A DNA stretch of 64,000 nucleotides from the NCBI RefSeq assembly GCF_016757215.1, contig NZ_JAESIY010000012.1, positions 114,395 through 178,394 of the forward strand, written 5' to 3'. The stretch is from Fulvivirga sediminis. Lineage in GTDB: Bacteria; Bacteroidota; Bacteroidia; Cytophagales; Cyclobacteriaceae. The notes beneath the pieces were generated by a model. The model was not told the DNA's origin. It searched no databases and saw only the letters and a list, made by a program, of their open reading frames with translations. Below are positions 19,029 to 28,084 of the stretch, in pieces; position 1 is the stretch's first letter; every line of letters begins with the position of its first letter. The position numbers and the translations under genes were made by a program.

Positions 19029-20408
19029 TTGAGTCAGCATATAGGATCCACTGAAGATACAATAGTAGCCCTTTCTACAGCACCCGGTGTAGGTGCGATA
19101 GCAGTCATAAGGCTGTCGGGCGATGATGCCATTAAAATCTGCAACAGCGTATTTAAAGGTAAAGACCTGGAAAAGCAAGCAACACACACTTTGCATTTCG
19201 GCACTATAAGAGATGGAGAAAAGGTTATTGATGAAGTGGTAGTTTCATTGTTCGTAGGTCCAAAATCATTCACTAAAGAAAATGTGGTGGAGATCAGCTG
19301 CCACGGCTCCCCTTTTATAGTAAAGCAAATTATAAAAGTGCTGCTCGCAGCCGGCTCCAGACTGGCATTACCGGGTGAGTTTACCAAACGAGCTTTCCTT
19401 AATGGTCAGTTTGATTTGGCTCAGGCCGAAGCGGTGGCTGATCTGATCAATTCTGATTCTGCAGCTTCTCATGAAGCCGCGCTGAACCAGATGCGCGGTG
19501 GCTTCTCAGAGCAAATTCGTCAATTGAGAGAGGAGCTGATACACTTTGCGTCTATGATAGAGCTAGAGTTAGACTTTGGTGAGGAAGACGTAGAGTTTGC
19601 TGATAGAGACGATTTGAAACAGCTGATCAACAACCTACTCAAAGTGATCAATGCACTGATTGAAAGCTTTGACCTGGGTAATGTAATCAAAAACGGAGTA
19701 CCTACCGTGATAGCAGGTAAGCCTAATGCTGGTAAATCAACATTGCTCAATGCTTTGTTAAATGAAGAAAGAGCCATAGTATCTGACATAGCCGGTACTA
19801 CCCGAGATGTTATTGAAGATGAAATCAATCTGGGCGGCATCACTTTTAGATTTATAGATACGGCCGGAATTCGTGAGACAGAAGACACCATAGAAAAAAT
19901 TGGTGTAGAGCGCACCCAAGCTCAAATGAAAAAGGCCTCTCTTATTATATATATGATTGACCTGGCCAATGACAATGTTGTAGACTTTAACCGAGACATC
20001 AACAAGTTGGAAAACATGGGCATACCTTTTATAGTGGTGGGCAACAAGATTGACAAAGCGCAACCAGAGTTAAAGGCTGCTGTAGAAACAGTAAAAGGAT
20101 CAATACTCATAGCTGCCAATACCAAAGAAAATCTGGATGCTCTAAAAGATAGAATTCTTGAAGAGGTTAACCTTGATAATTTCAAATCTGGCAACACCAT
20201 AGTCACCAACATACGACACTATGACAATCTTCTAAAAACCAGAAATGCCTTGCAAGACGTACTCAATGGCCTTGGCAATAATATCACCGGCGACTTTTTG
20301 GCCATGGATATCAGACAGTCACTACACTATTTAGGAGAGATCACCGGAGAAATCACTACTGATGATTTGTTAGCGAATATATTTAGTAAATTTTGTATTG
20401 GAAAGTAA
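19029..20408 (+). CDS. mnmE: tRNA uridine-5-carboxymethylaminomethyl modification GTPase
   Basis: With MnmG it builds the cmnm5 modification at wobble uridine-34 of certain tRNAs. 459 residues: an N-terminal formyl-THF-binding domain (VALSTAPGVGAIAVIRLSG and EISCHGSP), a helical domain, an inserted G domain with G1 GKPNAGKST (230-238), G2 GTTRD (256-260), G3 DTAG (277-280) and G4 NKID, and the diagnostic C-terminal FCIGK. The start is a TTG (19029-19031) with an AAAAAGGA Shine-Dalgarno-like sequence 7 bp upstream; no in-frame ATG lies nearby, and the residues from TTG on match the family start. Confidence 0.97.
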   Translation: MSQHIGSTEDTIVALSTAPGVGAIAVIRLSGDDAIKICNSVFKGKDLEKQATHTLHFGTIRDGEKVIDEVVVSLFVGPKSFTKENVVEISCHGSPFIVKQIIKVLLAAGSRLALPGEFTKRAFLNGQFDLAQAEAVADLINSDSAASHEAALNQMRGGFSEQIRQLREELIHFASMIELELDFGEEDVEFADRDDLKQLINNLLKVINALIESFDLGNVIKNGVPTVIAGKPNAGKSTLLNALLNEERAIVSDIAGTTRDVIEDEINLGGITFRFIDTAGIRETEDTIEKIGVERTQAQMKKASLIIYMIDLANDNVVDFNRDINKLENMGIPFIVVGNKIDKAQPELKAAVETVKGSILIAANTKENLDALKDRILEEVNLDNFKSGNTIVTNIRHYDNLLKTRNALQDVLNGLGNNITGDFLAMDIRQSLHYLGEITGEITTDDLLANIFSKFCIGK

Positions 20409-20412
20409 AAGT

Positions 20413-20513
20413 CTGAAACACAGATAACCCTGATGATAAGATTAAACGGATAATGATGATCATAACAAGTCTCAAGAAAAATCAGCATAATCCGCCAAAT
20501 CTTTGTCCTGAAT
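20413..20513 (+). repeat. Possible intergenic repeat reading NTDNPDDK...NPPNLCPE
   Basis: In one + frame this intergenic stretch reads N-T-D-N-P-D-D-K-I-K-R... to N-P-P-N-L-C-P-E and then stops, with no start codon. Similar spurious peptides are familiar from short repeated intergenic elements in Bacteroidota (recalled, not checked). The two halves are imperfect inverted copies (GGATAATGATGAT and AATCAGCATAATCC). It sits between convergent genes. Confidence 0.3.
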
Positions 20514-20590
20514 GATTATAAGGGAATTAAATCATCAATTTACATAATCTTGACACCACCACCTTAAAGGATGTATTTTGAAGAATAAGT

Positions 20591-21181
20591 TCAACTTTTA
20601 CTAAGAATTTGCTCGAGCATATTATCACTCCATTGAAAATTCGCATTTGCATTAATATAATTTAACTCCCCATCAAATACTTCAAAAATCTTGACAGGCA
20701 CGAGCTTACTTACGTCATAGAAGTGAACTTCATCAAACACATGAAACTGAGATAAGATCATGCTATAAGAACTTGCATACCTACCTAAAACCGTCTTCTC
20801 CGACACTGCATTTCCTAAGTGTTCCGCTCTCCACTTCACTCTATTAATCAGTTCTTTAACATCATCTAAATAGTAGAAATGGCAAAATGCTTCAGCTTTG
20901 TATATATTGATATACGACGTTATAAATCTAAAAGCCTCAATGTTATGTAAATTACTTTCAATCAAAACCTGCTGATCAATATTCAGAGCATGTTCAATAT
21001 AAACATCAATTATATGACTTAGCTCTATTTGAGAAGGAGGTTTTTGATGCAAACGAGTCTGATCACTATAAATTTGATCTGGGTTAATAAACACAACCCC
21101 TTTATCTGAACTAAAGGTATTACCTAATGTAGATTTACCTACACCATTTGGCCCACCCAAAACATGAATTTTAGTACCCAA
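20591..21181 (-). CDS. Zeta-toxin-like P-loop kinase
   Basis: 196 residues. Walker A GGPNGVGKST begins at residue 9, followed by VVFINPDQIYSDQ and a long helical body with QVLIESNL and HFYYLDDVKELINRVKWRAEHLGN. This is the pattern of the zeta-toxin/PezT and 'predicted ABC-type ATPase' kinases, some of which phosphorylate UDP-N-acetylglucosamine and block wall synthesis. The start must be the TTG at 21181, because Walker A lies so near the N-terminus. That codon is inside the last codons of the upstream gene (11-bp overlap), which suggests translational coupling. The pair looks like a toxin-antitoxin operon; toxicity is inferred. Confidence 0.7.
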   Translation of the reverse strand: MGTKIHVLGGPNGVGKSTLGNTFSSDKGVVFINPDQIYSDQTRLHQKPPSQIELSHIIDVYIEHALNIDQQVLIESNLHNIEAFRFITSYINIYKAEAFCHFYYLDDVKELINRVKWRAEHLGNAVSEKTVLGRYASSYSMILSQFHVFDEVHFYDVSKLVPVKIFEVFDGELNYINANANFQWSDNMLEQILSKS

Positions 21182-21410
21182 TAATAGTTTTAGTATCTGC
21201 TGAGGTATTATAGATCAGGTCTGTATCCGATACTGAAGAGGTTAGATAAAAACCTTGATAAATAGCTTTTACATTAAAATGTGATATAGAATTATTTTTA
21301 GTGATAGCAGCAACAGCCTTCTCTCCCACATGCTGTATACATGCTTCTGAAATACCCTTAGTTGGTTTTCTTTTAGCATTAATTTCCGCTATTTTATCTT
21401 TATCTATCAT
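21171..21410 (-). CDS. Small protein upstream of zeta-like kinase, possible antitoxin
   Basis: 79 residues from the ATG at 21410 (MIDKDKIAEINAKRKPTKG); a TTG at 21461 would add 17 residues but lacks support. I recognise no family. The first third is basic and helical, the rest hydrophilic with LIYNTSADTKTI near the end. Size, order (small gene first) and the 11-bp overlap with the kinase fit a toxin-antitoxin pair. It does not obviously resemble the three-helix epsilon antitoxin, so it could be a new partner type or an unrelated accessory protein. Confidence 0.55.
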   Translation of the reverse strand: MIDKDKIAEINAKRKPTKGISEACIQHVGEKAVAAITKNNSISHFNVKAIYQGFYLTSSVSDTDLIYNTSADTKTIIGY

Positions 21411-21620
21411 TGTTGCATCTTTTAACGTACTTAAGAAACTAAAAGTTTTGCTAAGATTCAAGTGTATTCACCAATTAATTCTACAGCAAATATTAATGGT
21501 AACCAAAAAACATGAAACGCCAATAAAAGAATTGGACGGACATTTTTAGCATAACGATGGACAATATAATAAGCTGAATACTTAAACCTATGACATCCGT
21601 TATCCTAAAGAATTAATATA

Positions 21621-22130
21621 ATGGCCAAAATCAAAAAGCTACCTTCTTCTGAGATTTATCAAATAGAAGCCATGATACCCAGTTGGGATGAGCAGACTTT
21701 TGAAGTAAGCACTAAATCTCCCTATCGCATTCTAGCCGTAAGGCCAGACATGAGCCTGCATGAGCTAGGCTTGGCCGTGCTTAGTGCTTTCAAGTTTGAC
21801 TATGATCACCTTTTTGGCTTTTATGAAAACTTCAATAACCCTCTTAAATCAAAGGTGTCTTATGAAATAATGGAGGATACGTATGAAGAAGATGATGAAT
21901 TCATAGTACTAGACTCCTCCGCTCCTGTTACGCTAAATATGGATGATTATGTAGTAGCTGACATTTTCATCAGGAAAGGAAAACGTTGGCTTATGCTTTT
22001 CGACTATGGTGAAGCATGGCATTTTTGGCTGAAATTTATAGGAAAAGAGTATATTATACCCAATAAAAGCTACCCCTATATCTTAAAGTCTAAGTATAAG
22101 GCACCATCACAATATCCTGATGACTATTAA
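21621..22130 (+). CDS. Plasmid pRiA4b ORF-3-like protein
   Basis: 169 residues. The hallmark DYGEAWHFWLKFIG (near 127-140) and the N-terminal RILAVRPDMSLHELGLAVLSAFKFDYDHLFGF match the PRiA4_ORF3-like family (PF07929, name recalled). Members occur on plasmids and in transposons (for instance the IS1096 passenger TnpR) and on many chromosomes; no reaction is established. An acidic stretch (MEDTYEEDDEFIV) lies in the middle. Stand-alone gene; nothing else in the area indicates a mobile element. Confidence 0.8.
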   Translation: MAKIKKLPSSEIYQIEAMIPSWDEQTFEVSTKSPYRILAVRPDMSLHELGLAVLSAFKFDYDHLFGFYENFNNPLKSKVSYEIMEDTYEEDDEFIVLDSSAPVTLNMDDYVVADIFIRKGKRWLMLFDYGEAWHFWLKFIGKEYIIPNKSYPYILKSKYKAPSQYPDDY

Positions 22131-22226
22131 ACTGCAAAGCCTTTCTAACAGTCATTCAGCAAAACACCCTGCCTACCACAAATCTTTCCTACATGAAGGC
22201 CCTAGGAAAAATATTTTTCCTTATTT

Positions 22227-23315
22227 ATGCATAAAACCAAGCTTACAAGCATGATTATCAGCATAATAGTTACTATTCTACTCGTTTTTTATGGCGGCAT
22301 TCTCATTATGTCTCCCATGATGATTGCCTCTCAAGGCTTCTCCGACTCGCTTTCATCCATAATTACAGCCTTGGTATTTCTTGGTTATCCTGTTATTATA
22401 TTCTTACTGATGACCATTTTTAATCTACCTTTTTATGGCATGGCCTCTTTCAAGTGGCTCATTGGCTTTTCAGTGCTTTTCTTAGTCACTATACTCATTT
22501 ATCGCATTCCTCAATTGATTATTAATATTAAAAGAGGAATTCCCAACACCGGTTACTACATAGGTGAAGAAGCTGTTTATCTTAACGGTAGCGCAATAGA
22601 AAAGGCAGACCCCAACTCCTTTGACCCCATGAAAGACGTGGCTTACTATTCCAAAGATGCTCATCATGTATTCTACCATAAAAATATAATTCCTGATTCA
22701 GATCCTTCCACTTTCATGAAAGTTCCCTCTGAAAATGAAGACGGACATGGTAATTATTGGAAAGACAAAAATCAGGTGTATTTAGATGGCCATATCCTTA
22801 AAGGAGCAGACCCAAAAACTATGGTAGTGCTTAATTCATTATACGCTAAAGATGCTAAACAAATGTATTATAATGGAAAGATTCTACCTGATGCCAACCC
22901 CGAAACCTTCTATTTCTTAAGTGACGGCATTGGTTTGGATAGAGAAAATGCCTATGTGTATGGTAAAAAATCCACCACAAAAACAGATATTAAAACCCTG
23001 GAAGTAGTAGATACTGACCAGTCAACTTCATTTTTGCGTGATAAAAACAGCATTTATTTCATCATATTCCATCATGGTGATCCCTTGCTGAAGGTGGAAG
23101 GCGCCGATCCGAAAACTTTTGAATATATGGAAAGGGGTTATTCTAAAGATGCTCATCATGTATTCTACCATGACAGTAATTCGAGACAAGTAAAGGTGCT
23201 TCAGGAAGCTGATCCAGCTACCTTCACAGTAGGTTATGATAATTCCACCCAAACCGAAGCCAGGGATAAAAACCATTCTTATATGAACGGCGAGACGGTA
23301 GCACCAAACCAATAA
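22227..23315 (+). CDS. DKNYY-repeat membrane protein
   Basis: 362 residues. Three hydrophobic segments fill the N-terminal 95 residues (ISIIVTILLVFYGGILIM; SIITALVFLGYPVIIFLLM; WLIGFSVLFLVTILIY). The remainder is a series of DKNYY-type repeats in which a 'KDxxxVYYxGxxLxGADPxTF' unit recurs: KDAHHVFYHKNIIPDSDPSTF, KDKNQVYLDGHILKGADPKTM, KDAKQMYYNGKILPDANPETF, and again KDAHHVFYHDSNSRQ. The DKNYY family has no known reaction; the repeats may bind ligands in the periplasm. Two repeats contain an identical 27-bp stretch. Confidence 0.75.
   Translation: MHKTKLTSMIISIIVTILLVFYGGILIMSPMMIASQGFSDSLSSIITALVFLGYPVIIFLLMTIFNLPFYGMASFKWLIGFSVLFLVTILIYRIPQLIINIKRGIPNTGYYIGEEAVYLNGSAIEKADPNSFDPMKDVAYYSKDAHHVFYHKNIIPDSDPSTFMKVPSENEDGHGNYWKDKNQVYLDGHILKGADPKTMVVLNSLYAKDAKQMYYNGKILPDANPETFYFLSDGIGLDRENAYVYGKKSTTKTDIKTLEVVDTDQSTSFLRDKNSIYFIIFHHGDPLLKVEGADPKTFEYMERGYSKDAHHVFYHDSNSRQVKVLQEADPATFTVGYDNSTQTEARDKNHSYMNGETVAPNQ
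22653..22679 (+). repeat. 27-bp direct repeat inside the DKNYY gene, copy 1
   Basis: Identical over 27 bp to 23145-23171; both encode K-D-A-H-H-V-F-Y-H. The identity is at the DNA level while other repeats in the gene have diverged, so this copy pair may be recent or kept by gene conversion. Confidence 0.8.
23145..23171 (+). repeat. 27-bp direct repeat inside the DKNYY gene, copy 2
   Basis: Second copy of the stretch at 22653-22679, 492 bp downstream and in the same reading frame. Confidence 0.8.
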
Positions 23316-23399
23316 TGAAACACTAACTTGTCTTCAAACTTTATTAGACGATGAAAAGCGCTGTTTATAACAGCTCCAAAGCTCCACTAAGAATCAACT

Positions 23400-25319
23400 A
23401 TGTTTAGTATAGAAGTAGTTTCTCAAAATTTAAGATGGATAGCGGCTATCTACAAAAACCGCACTGAAGGTGAAAAATACCTAGAGAACCTGAAAAGCTT
23501 AGGCCATGCAGTAGAAGAACTTGAAATGCCTCACCTCCACTCCTTCCCCGTCTATGCCATAGAAAGGATGAGCGAAGGTTCTCCCCAAAACTGCTTTGAA
23601 CACCTCTCAGAACCGGAGTACCTACAACTTATAGAACATCAGCAGAAAAACAGATCCCAAAAGGATGATTTCGAAGCTTACTTCACTGTCTATCACTTTT
23701 CCACCGCACATTTTCAAGAGCCTTATGAAAACAGCTTAATGGGAGCTTTAGATCATATTCATGTAGATGATTATTATCTCGATAACGAACTGGCCCGTTT
23801 AAGCCTGAGCGAATCCTACATAGAAAGGATGGCTAGCGATTACAATATCGCCGCACTTTTCAATCTTTTCGAAGATTTAAAAAACAGCTCTGACAAGGAG
23901 ACTAAATCTAACCTGGCAGAGGGTTTACTAAGTCTATTCGCCAACATGGATTATGACCATGCCTGCGGAAAATTAACCACTGATGGCATTAATTATTTAC
24001 TACCTATCTTAGAAAAAGCCAAAATACTATCTAATGAACCTCTATTAACATACTTCAGCAGGGCCTATCTCATACTGCTCCAGGAAGCCATTAACAATCA
24101 AGAGCCTGAAGAAACCATTTTGCTATATATGGAAAAGGCCATTGAAGTTAACGAATCTGTCATTCATTCTGATGATGAAGAGCTACAGGAGGCTTATCAT
24201 AATCTGGCAATGGCCTTTGAATTAATTCTGGAACATAAGCCTTCAGCATATTATTTAGAACAGGCTTACCATAATATTCAAAAATCCATAGCCATGGACA
24301 CCAATAATGGAGATTGGCAACTTTACCTGCGATTAATCTTTATACCTATAAGCGCCACAGCCCCGAACGATCAAAAAGCTATAAGCACCCTTCAATTATC
24401 AGAAAAATCAAATTTTCAGCAGTTTGCGGAGGAAAAATTCATGCAAAACAATAATATAAGCATGACTATCTGCCAATCAATACACCAACTGAAAGAGCAC
24501 CTGAAATGGCATAAGTTACCTGAGGCGTTATTTCCAGAAGATTTATATAGTCCTTGGATAGAAAGAGCACTAGACTGGGAAATTAACTCCTCAGGCCGCA
24601 TAGAAGTCAATGAAAATGCTCATTTTTTACACAATGAAGGCATTCGTCTTGAGCGGATTGACCTACTAAATAAGGCCGCATATCTATACCAAAGATTAAT
24701 AGATGCCGTTGAGTCACCTGCCTTTGAAGTATATTATCTGGCGAAGAATGCGGAAGCCATCTCTGACATTTACCTAAAGCAAGGCGAATTAAACAAGGGT
24801 TACTTATACCGAAACAAAGCCACAGAAATTTATGAGACCCATATTGATACTGTGATGAACAACTATTCTACCCACGCTCACTATACCGAATTTCTATTTA
24901 GCAATTACTTTTTCGATGAACCTATTCACAAACCATCTATTGAAGAATTGGAAAAACATGCGGTGTTGTGCGAGCATGAAGGCAATGGACATTACAGCAA
25001 GCCCACAAGCCTGAGAATAAAATTAGCTTTGCATGAAAACAAAGAAGAGAAAGCGATTTTTCTAATGAGCCGATTACTCATCTTACTTGAGTTATTATAC
25101 GACGAGGTTAATGATTTACTTGATACCACAGACGCATCTAAACATCCTTCTTTCTATCAACTGCTATTAGATACGAAAGCCCTTTTTCAAGAAATAAGCG
25201 ATCATTATTATTACCATCCCAAGTTGAGATGGGATGACGTGAAGGACATGTCCCCTGACACTATTATTAGCACCTGGGAAAATAGAAAAGCAGAATTGAA
25301 AGAAAAATTCAAAGCATAA
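23400..25319 (+). CDS. Unrecognised 639-residue helical protein
   Basis: I do not recognise a family. There is no signal peptide or membrane segment, so it is probably cytoplasmic. It starts with a compact domain (FSIEVVSQNLRWIAAIYKN, about 1-110), after which the sequence is almost wholly alpha-helical and Glu/Leu/Tyr-rich, with TPR-like pairs such as ELQEAYHNLAMAFELILEHKPSAYYLEQAYHNI and LNKAAYLYQRLIDAVESPAFEVYYLAKNAEAISDIYLKQGELNKGYLYRN, broken here for length but continuous in the protein. It is likely a protein-protein interaction scaffold. It follows the DKNYY gene by 84 bp on the same strand, and a possible terminator lies downstream. Confidence 0.6.
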   Translation: MFSIEVVSQNLRWIAAIYKNRTEGEKYLENLKSLGHAVEELEMPHLHSFPVYAIERMSEGSPQNCFEHLSEPEYLQLIEHQQKNRSQKDDFEAYFTVYHFSTAHFQEPYENSLMGALDHIHVDDYYLDNELARLSLSESYIERMASDYNIAALFNLFEDLKNSSDKETKSNLAEGLLSLFANMDYDHACGKLTTDGINYLLPILEKAKILSNEPLLTYFSRAYLILLQEAINNQEPEETILLYMEKAIEVNESVIHSDDEELQEAYHNLAMAFELILEHKPSAYYLEQAYHNIQKSIAMDTNNGDWQLYLRLIFIPISATAPNDQKAISTLQLSEKSNFQQFAEEKFMQNNNISMTICQSIHQLKEHLKWHKLPEALFPEDLYSPWIERALDWEINSSGRIEVNENAHFLHNEGIRLERIDLLNKAAYLYQRLIDAVESPAFEVYYLAKNAEAISDIYLKQGELNKGYLYRNKATEIYETHIDTVMNNYSTHAHYTEFLFSNYFFDEPIHKPSIEELEKHAVLCEHEGNGHYSKPTSLRIKLALHENKEEKAIFLMSRLLILLELLYDEVNDLLDTTDASKHPSFYQLLLDTKALFQEISDHYYYHPKLRWDDVKDMSPDTIISTWENRKAELKEKFKA

Positions 25320-25378
25320 GGTTTGAATACCGACTCTAAAACTTCTTAATCAGCCTATTAAACTCTCTTTTGATAAAA

Positions 25379-25409
25379 AAACATCACTTTTTATGGTGTT
25401 TATTTAATT
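25379..25409 (+). terminator. Possible terminator after the 639-residue protein gene
   Basis: AAACATCA (25379-25386) pairs with TGGTGTTT (25394-25401) including one G-U pair, followed by ATTTAATT. A weak stem; moderate support. Confidence 0.4.
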
Positions 25410-25465
25410 ATATATACTATAAAATGTTAGTCTCCACAGCAGAGACGTGTAATTGATAAAAGGTA

Positions 25466-26362
25466 ATGAGTAGAAAGTGGACCCATGCAGATATTCCTGA
25501 TCAATCAGGTAAAGTAGTAATAATAACCGGAGCTACCAGTGGTTTAGGCAAAGAGGCCAGCAGAGTGCTGGCAGAAAAAGGAGCTACGGTAATAATGGCG
25601 ATAAGAAATACAGAAAAGGGCGAAAAAGTAGCCCATGAGATACGTAAAGAGCACTCCAAAGCCAAGCTAGAAATCAAAGAGCTTGACCTGGCCAGTTTGA
25701 AATCTGTAGAGAAATTCTCTAAAGAATTTATTGAGCAATATGATCAACTACATATACTGATCAATAATGCAGGAGTAATGATGTGCCCATATTCCAAAAC
25801 GGCAGATGGGTTTGAAATTCAAATGGGCACCAATCATCTGGGACATTTTGCCTTAACAAGGCGATTAATGGCTCCGTTAAAACATGCTGAAGGTTCTAGA
25901 GTAGTATCAACCTCTAGTTTGGGACATAGAATGGGAGATATCAATTTTGATGATATCAACTGGGAAAAAAGGAAATATAATACCGCTAAAGCTTATGGAG
26001 ATAGTAAGTTGGCTAACTTATATTTTACATATGAAGCGTCAAGAAAATTCAGTAATGATCCTAGTGCTCCAAAAATGGTAGCTGCTCACCCCGGGGTAAC
26101 TGCCACTGACCTTGGCAGACACGTTAAATTTGCCGAAATTTTCAATGCAATCATAGCTCAGAGCGTACAGAAAGGCACATTGCCTACTCTGAGAGCAGCT
26201 ACAGACCCCTCGGTTCAATCGGGTGAATATTTCGGCCCAAGAAGTCTCTTTGAAACCCGAGGACACCCTAAGAAAGTAGATTCTAATGAACTTTCTAAAA
26301 ATACAGAAAAGGCTCAAAAGCTTTGGGAAATGTCGGAAAAGATGACGGGTGTAACCTTCTAA
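25466..26362 (+). CDS. Short-chain dehydrogenase/reductase, retinol dehydrogenase-like
   Basis: 298 residues of a classical SDR. The cofactor turn is TGATSGLGKEASR (about 21-33), NNAG appears as LINNAGVMMCPY, the catalytic serine as VVSTSSLGH and the Tyr-Lys pair as AYGDSKLAN. Insertions typical of the WW-domain oxidoreductase/retinol dehydrogenase subgroup are present (TNHLGHFALTRRLM). It probably oxidises or reduces an alcohol/ketone with NAD(P)H in the cytoplasm; the substrate is unknown. A stand-alone unit ending at a shared terminator. Confidence 0.88.
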   Translation: MSRKWTHADIPDQSGKVVIITGATSGLGKEASRVLAEKGATVIMAIRNTEKGEKVAHEIRKEHSKAKLEIKELDLASLKSVEKFSKEFIEQYDQLHILINNAGVMMCPYSKTADGFEIQMGTNHLGHFALTRRLMAPLKHAEGSRVVSTSSLGHRMGDINFDDINWEKRKYNTAKAYGDSKLANLYFTYEASRKFSNDPSAPKMVAAHPGVTATDLGRHVKFAEIFNAIIAQSVQKGTLPTLRAATDPSVQSGEYFGPRSLFETRGHPKKVDSNELSKNTEKAQKLWEMSEKMTGVTF

Positions 26363-26387
26363 GAATTCTTTGTTTTCGAAATAAACA

Positions 26388-26420
26388 TGAGGTCGGGCTG
26401 ATTCATTTAACCCGACCTCA
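26388..26420. terminator. Terminator between converging SDR and sugar dehydrogenase genes
   Basis: TGAGGTCGGG (26388-26397) pairs perfectly with CCCGACCTCA (26411-26420) around a 13-nt loop. Short T-rich stretches lie on both sides. Confidence 0.8.
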
Positions 26421-26459
26421 TTATTAAAAGGTTTCAATTTTAAAACCTGTAAAATACTT

Positions 26460-27704
26460 TTATAAACCTATTCTATAAAGGATAGCATTAGACTCATCGG
26501 TTACAGCATAAAGCGCTCCGTCGGCTCCTTCTAAAACATCTCTAAAACGGCGTCCTTTATCCTCTAACAAGCGTTCCTCTCCTACTACTTTTTCATCTTC
26601 AATGACCAGCCGAACCACATGCTTACCGCTAAGACCTGCCAGAAACAAGTTATTAGTCCATTCTGAGATTAGATTTCCAGTATAGAAAGTAATACCACTG
26701 GGAGACACTACAGGATCCCAATAATACACGGGCTGCTCCATTCCTTGCTGCTGCGTTATGCCTGCTCCAATAGGTCCACCTGAATACTCAATACCATATG
26801 ATATAGTAGGCCAGCCGTAATCATCACCAGCCATGATTAAGTTAACTTCATCACCTCCTTTAGGTCCCATTTCAGACTCCCACAAATCGCCAGTAGTAGG
26901 ATGAATAGCCAACCCTTGCGGATTTCTATGGCCGTAAGTATATATCTCAGGCAATATTCCTTCCTGACCGATAAAAGGATTATCGGCTACCGGATCACCA
27001 TCAGTAGTAATCCTAATTACTTTTCCTAAGGCGGCATCGAGCTCCTGAGCCTCTGGCCTGGCAGGTAAATCAGAACGCTCACCAGTGCTTACAAATAAGT
27101 TACCATTAGCATCCCATGCTAATCGACCTCCGTAATGCAAAGTACTGTTAAAAAAAGGAATGGCTGTATAAATAACCTCGGCATTCTCAATAGTACTCTC
27201 ATTATTAGCCAGTCGGCCTTTACCCACTGCCGTAGCAGTACCTCCCGGACCGTTTAATGAAAAAGTCCAATATACCATTCTGTTGGCTGTAAAATCAGGA
27301 TCTACGGCTACATCAAGTAATCCACCCTGGCCAGAGCTATTTACAGAAGGTATGCCTGTAATCGCACCCCCCACCTGACCGGAAGTAGAAATAATACGCA
27401 TAACCCCTCTTTTTTCCGTTATCAAAATTCTACCATCAGGTAAATTGGTCATACCCCATGGATTAGATAAGCCGCGCGCAAATTCTGTAACCCTATATTC
27501 GGTTTCTGTAGCCACCCCATTAATTCTGGTTTGTCCCTTAAAGGCTGGGTCATAGTCTGTATTAGGAGGCTTGGTCTCTACTGGGTCTAACTTAGGAGTA
27601 CCCGGATTTTCTGAAGGAGGTCGGCCATCATCAGAACTACAGGCCAAGCCAAGGCCGCTAAGCACAACCAACATAATAAAGCCAATTATTGATTGATTTC
27701 TCAT
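26460..27704 (-). CDS. PQQ-type soluble sugar dehydrogenase, lipoprotein
   Basis: 414 residues. A lipoprotein signal (VLSGLGLACSSDDG, Cys22) is followed by a Pro-rich linker and a beta-propeller of the glucose/sorbosone dehydrogenase family: LSNPWGMTNLPDGRILITEKRG at the start, HYGGRLAWDANGNLFVSTGE, then the cofactor/calcium region YGHRNPQGLAIHPTTGDLWE and GPKGGDEVNLIMAGDDYGWP, and DVLEGADGALYAVTDESN at the end. Members oxidise aldose sugars with PQQ in the periplasm. No PQQ synthesis genes are seen nearby, so the cofactor would come from elsewhere. Its operon appears to be the single gene. Confidence 0.88.
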   Translation of the reverse strand: MRNQSIIGFIMLVVLSGLGLACSSDDGRPPSENPGTPKLDPVETKPPNTDYDPAFKGQTRINGVATETEYRVTEFARGLSNPWGMTNLPDGRILITEKRGVMRIISTSGQVGGAITGIPSVNSSGQGGLLDVAVDPDFTANRMVYWTFSLNGPGGTATAVGKGRLANNESTIENAEVIYTAIPFFNSTLHYGGRLAWDANGNLFVSTGERSDLPARPEAQELDAALGKVIRITTDGDPVADNPFIGQEGILPEIYTYGHRNPQGLAIHPTTGDLWESEMGPKGGDEVNLIMAGDDYGWPTISYGIEYSGGPIGAGITQQQGMEQPVYYWDPVVSPSGITFYTGNLISEWTNNLFLAGLSGKHVVRLVIEDEKVVGEERLLEDKGRRFRDVLEGADGALYAVTDESNAILYRIGL

Positions 27705-28084
27705 AATTTTTAGGTTTAGGTTTTAAATATAACTCCCATCAAAAGTTTAATATTGAGCCTTGCAAGCAATACGCCCCTACACTCTCAATGGTTACTGGAG
27801 TTATAAGCTAAAGCGAAGCAAGAAAGTTCTAAAATAATGCTACAATTTGGCTAATATTAAGTGATCTCAGATTCTCGAAATCTGACTTACTTATTATTAT
27901 AGATTTACAATTCTATCAGGTATGCAAAGTGTCTATAGCTTATTCTGGCTGGGCATGCATTGGAAATATCTATTTTGCAAAACAAACTAGTTAACCGCAA
28001 TTGGCCTAGCCACATCATTGATAGAATTTATTGAAGAGGTGTTATGAATGCCTAATAAATATGAGTGGTAAGCTGAAGTCAGCT
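27705..28084. other. Intergenic region, no gene seen
   Basis: 380 bp. It contains a small dyad near 27868-27886 (TCAGATT/AATCTGA around CTCGA) and otherwise nothing I can assign. It separates two minus-strand genes. Confidence 0.4.
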
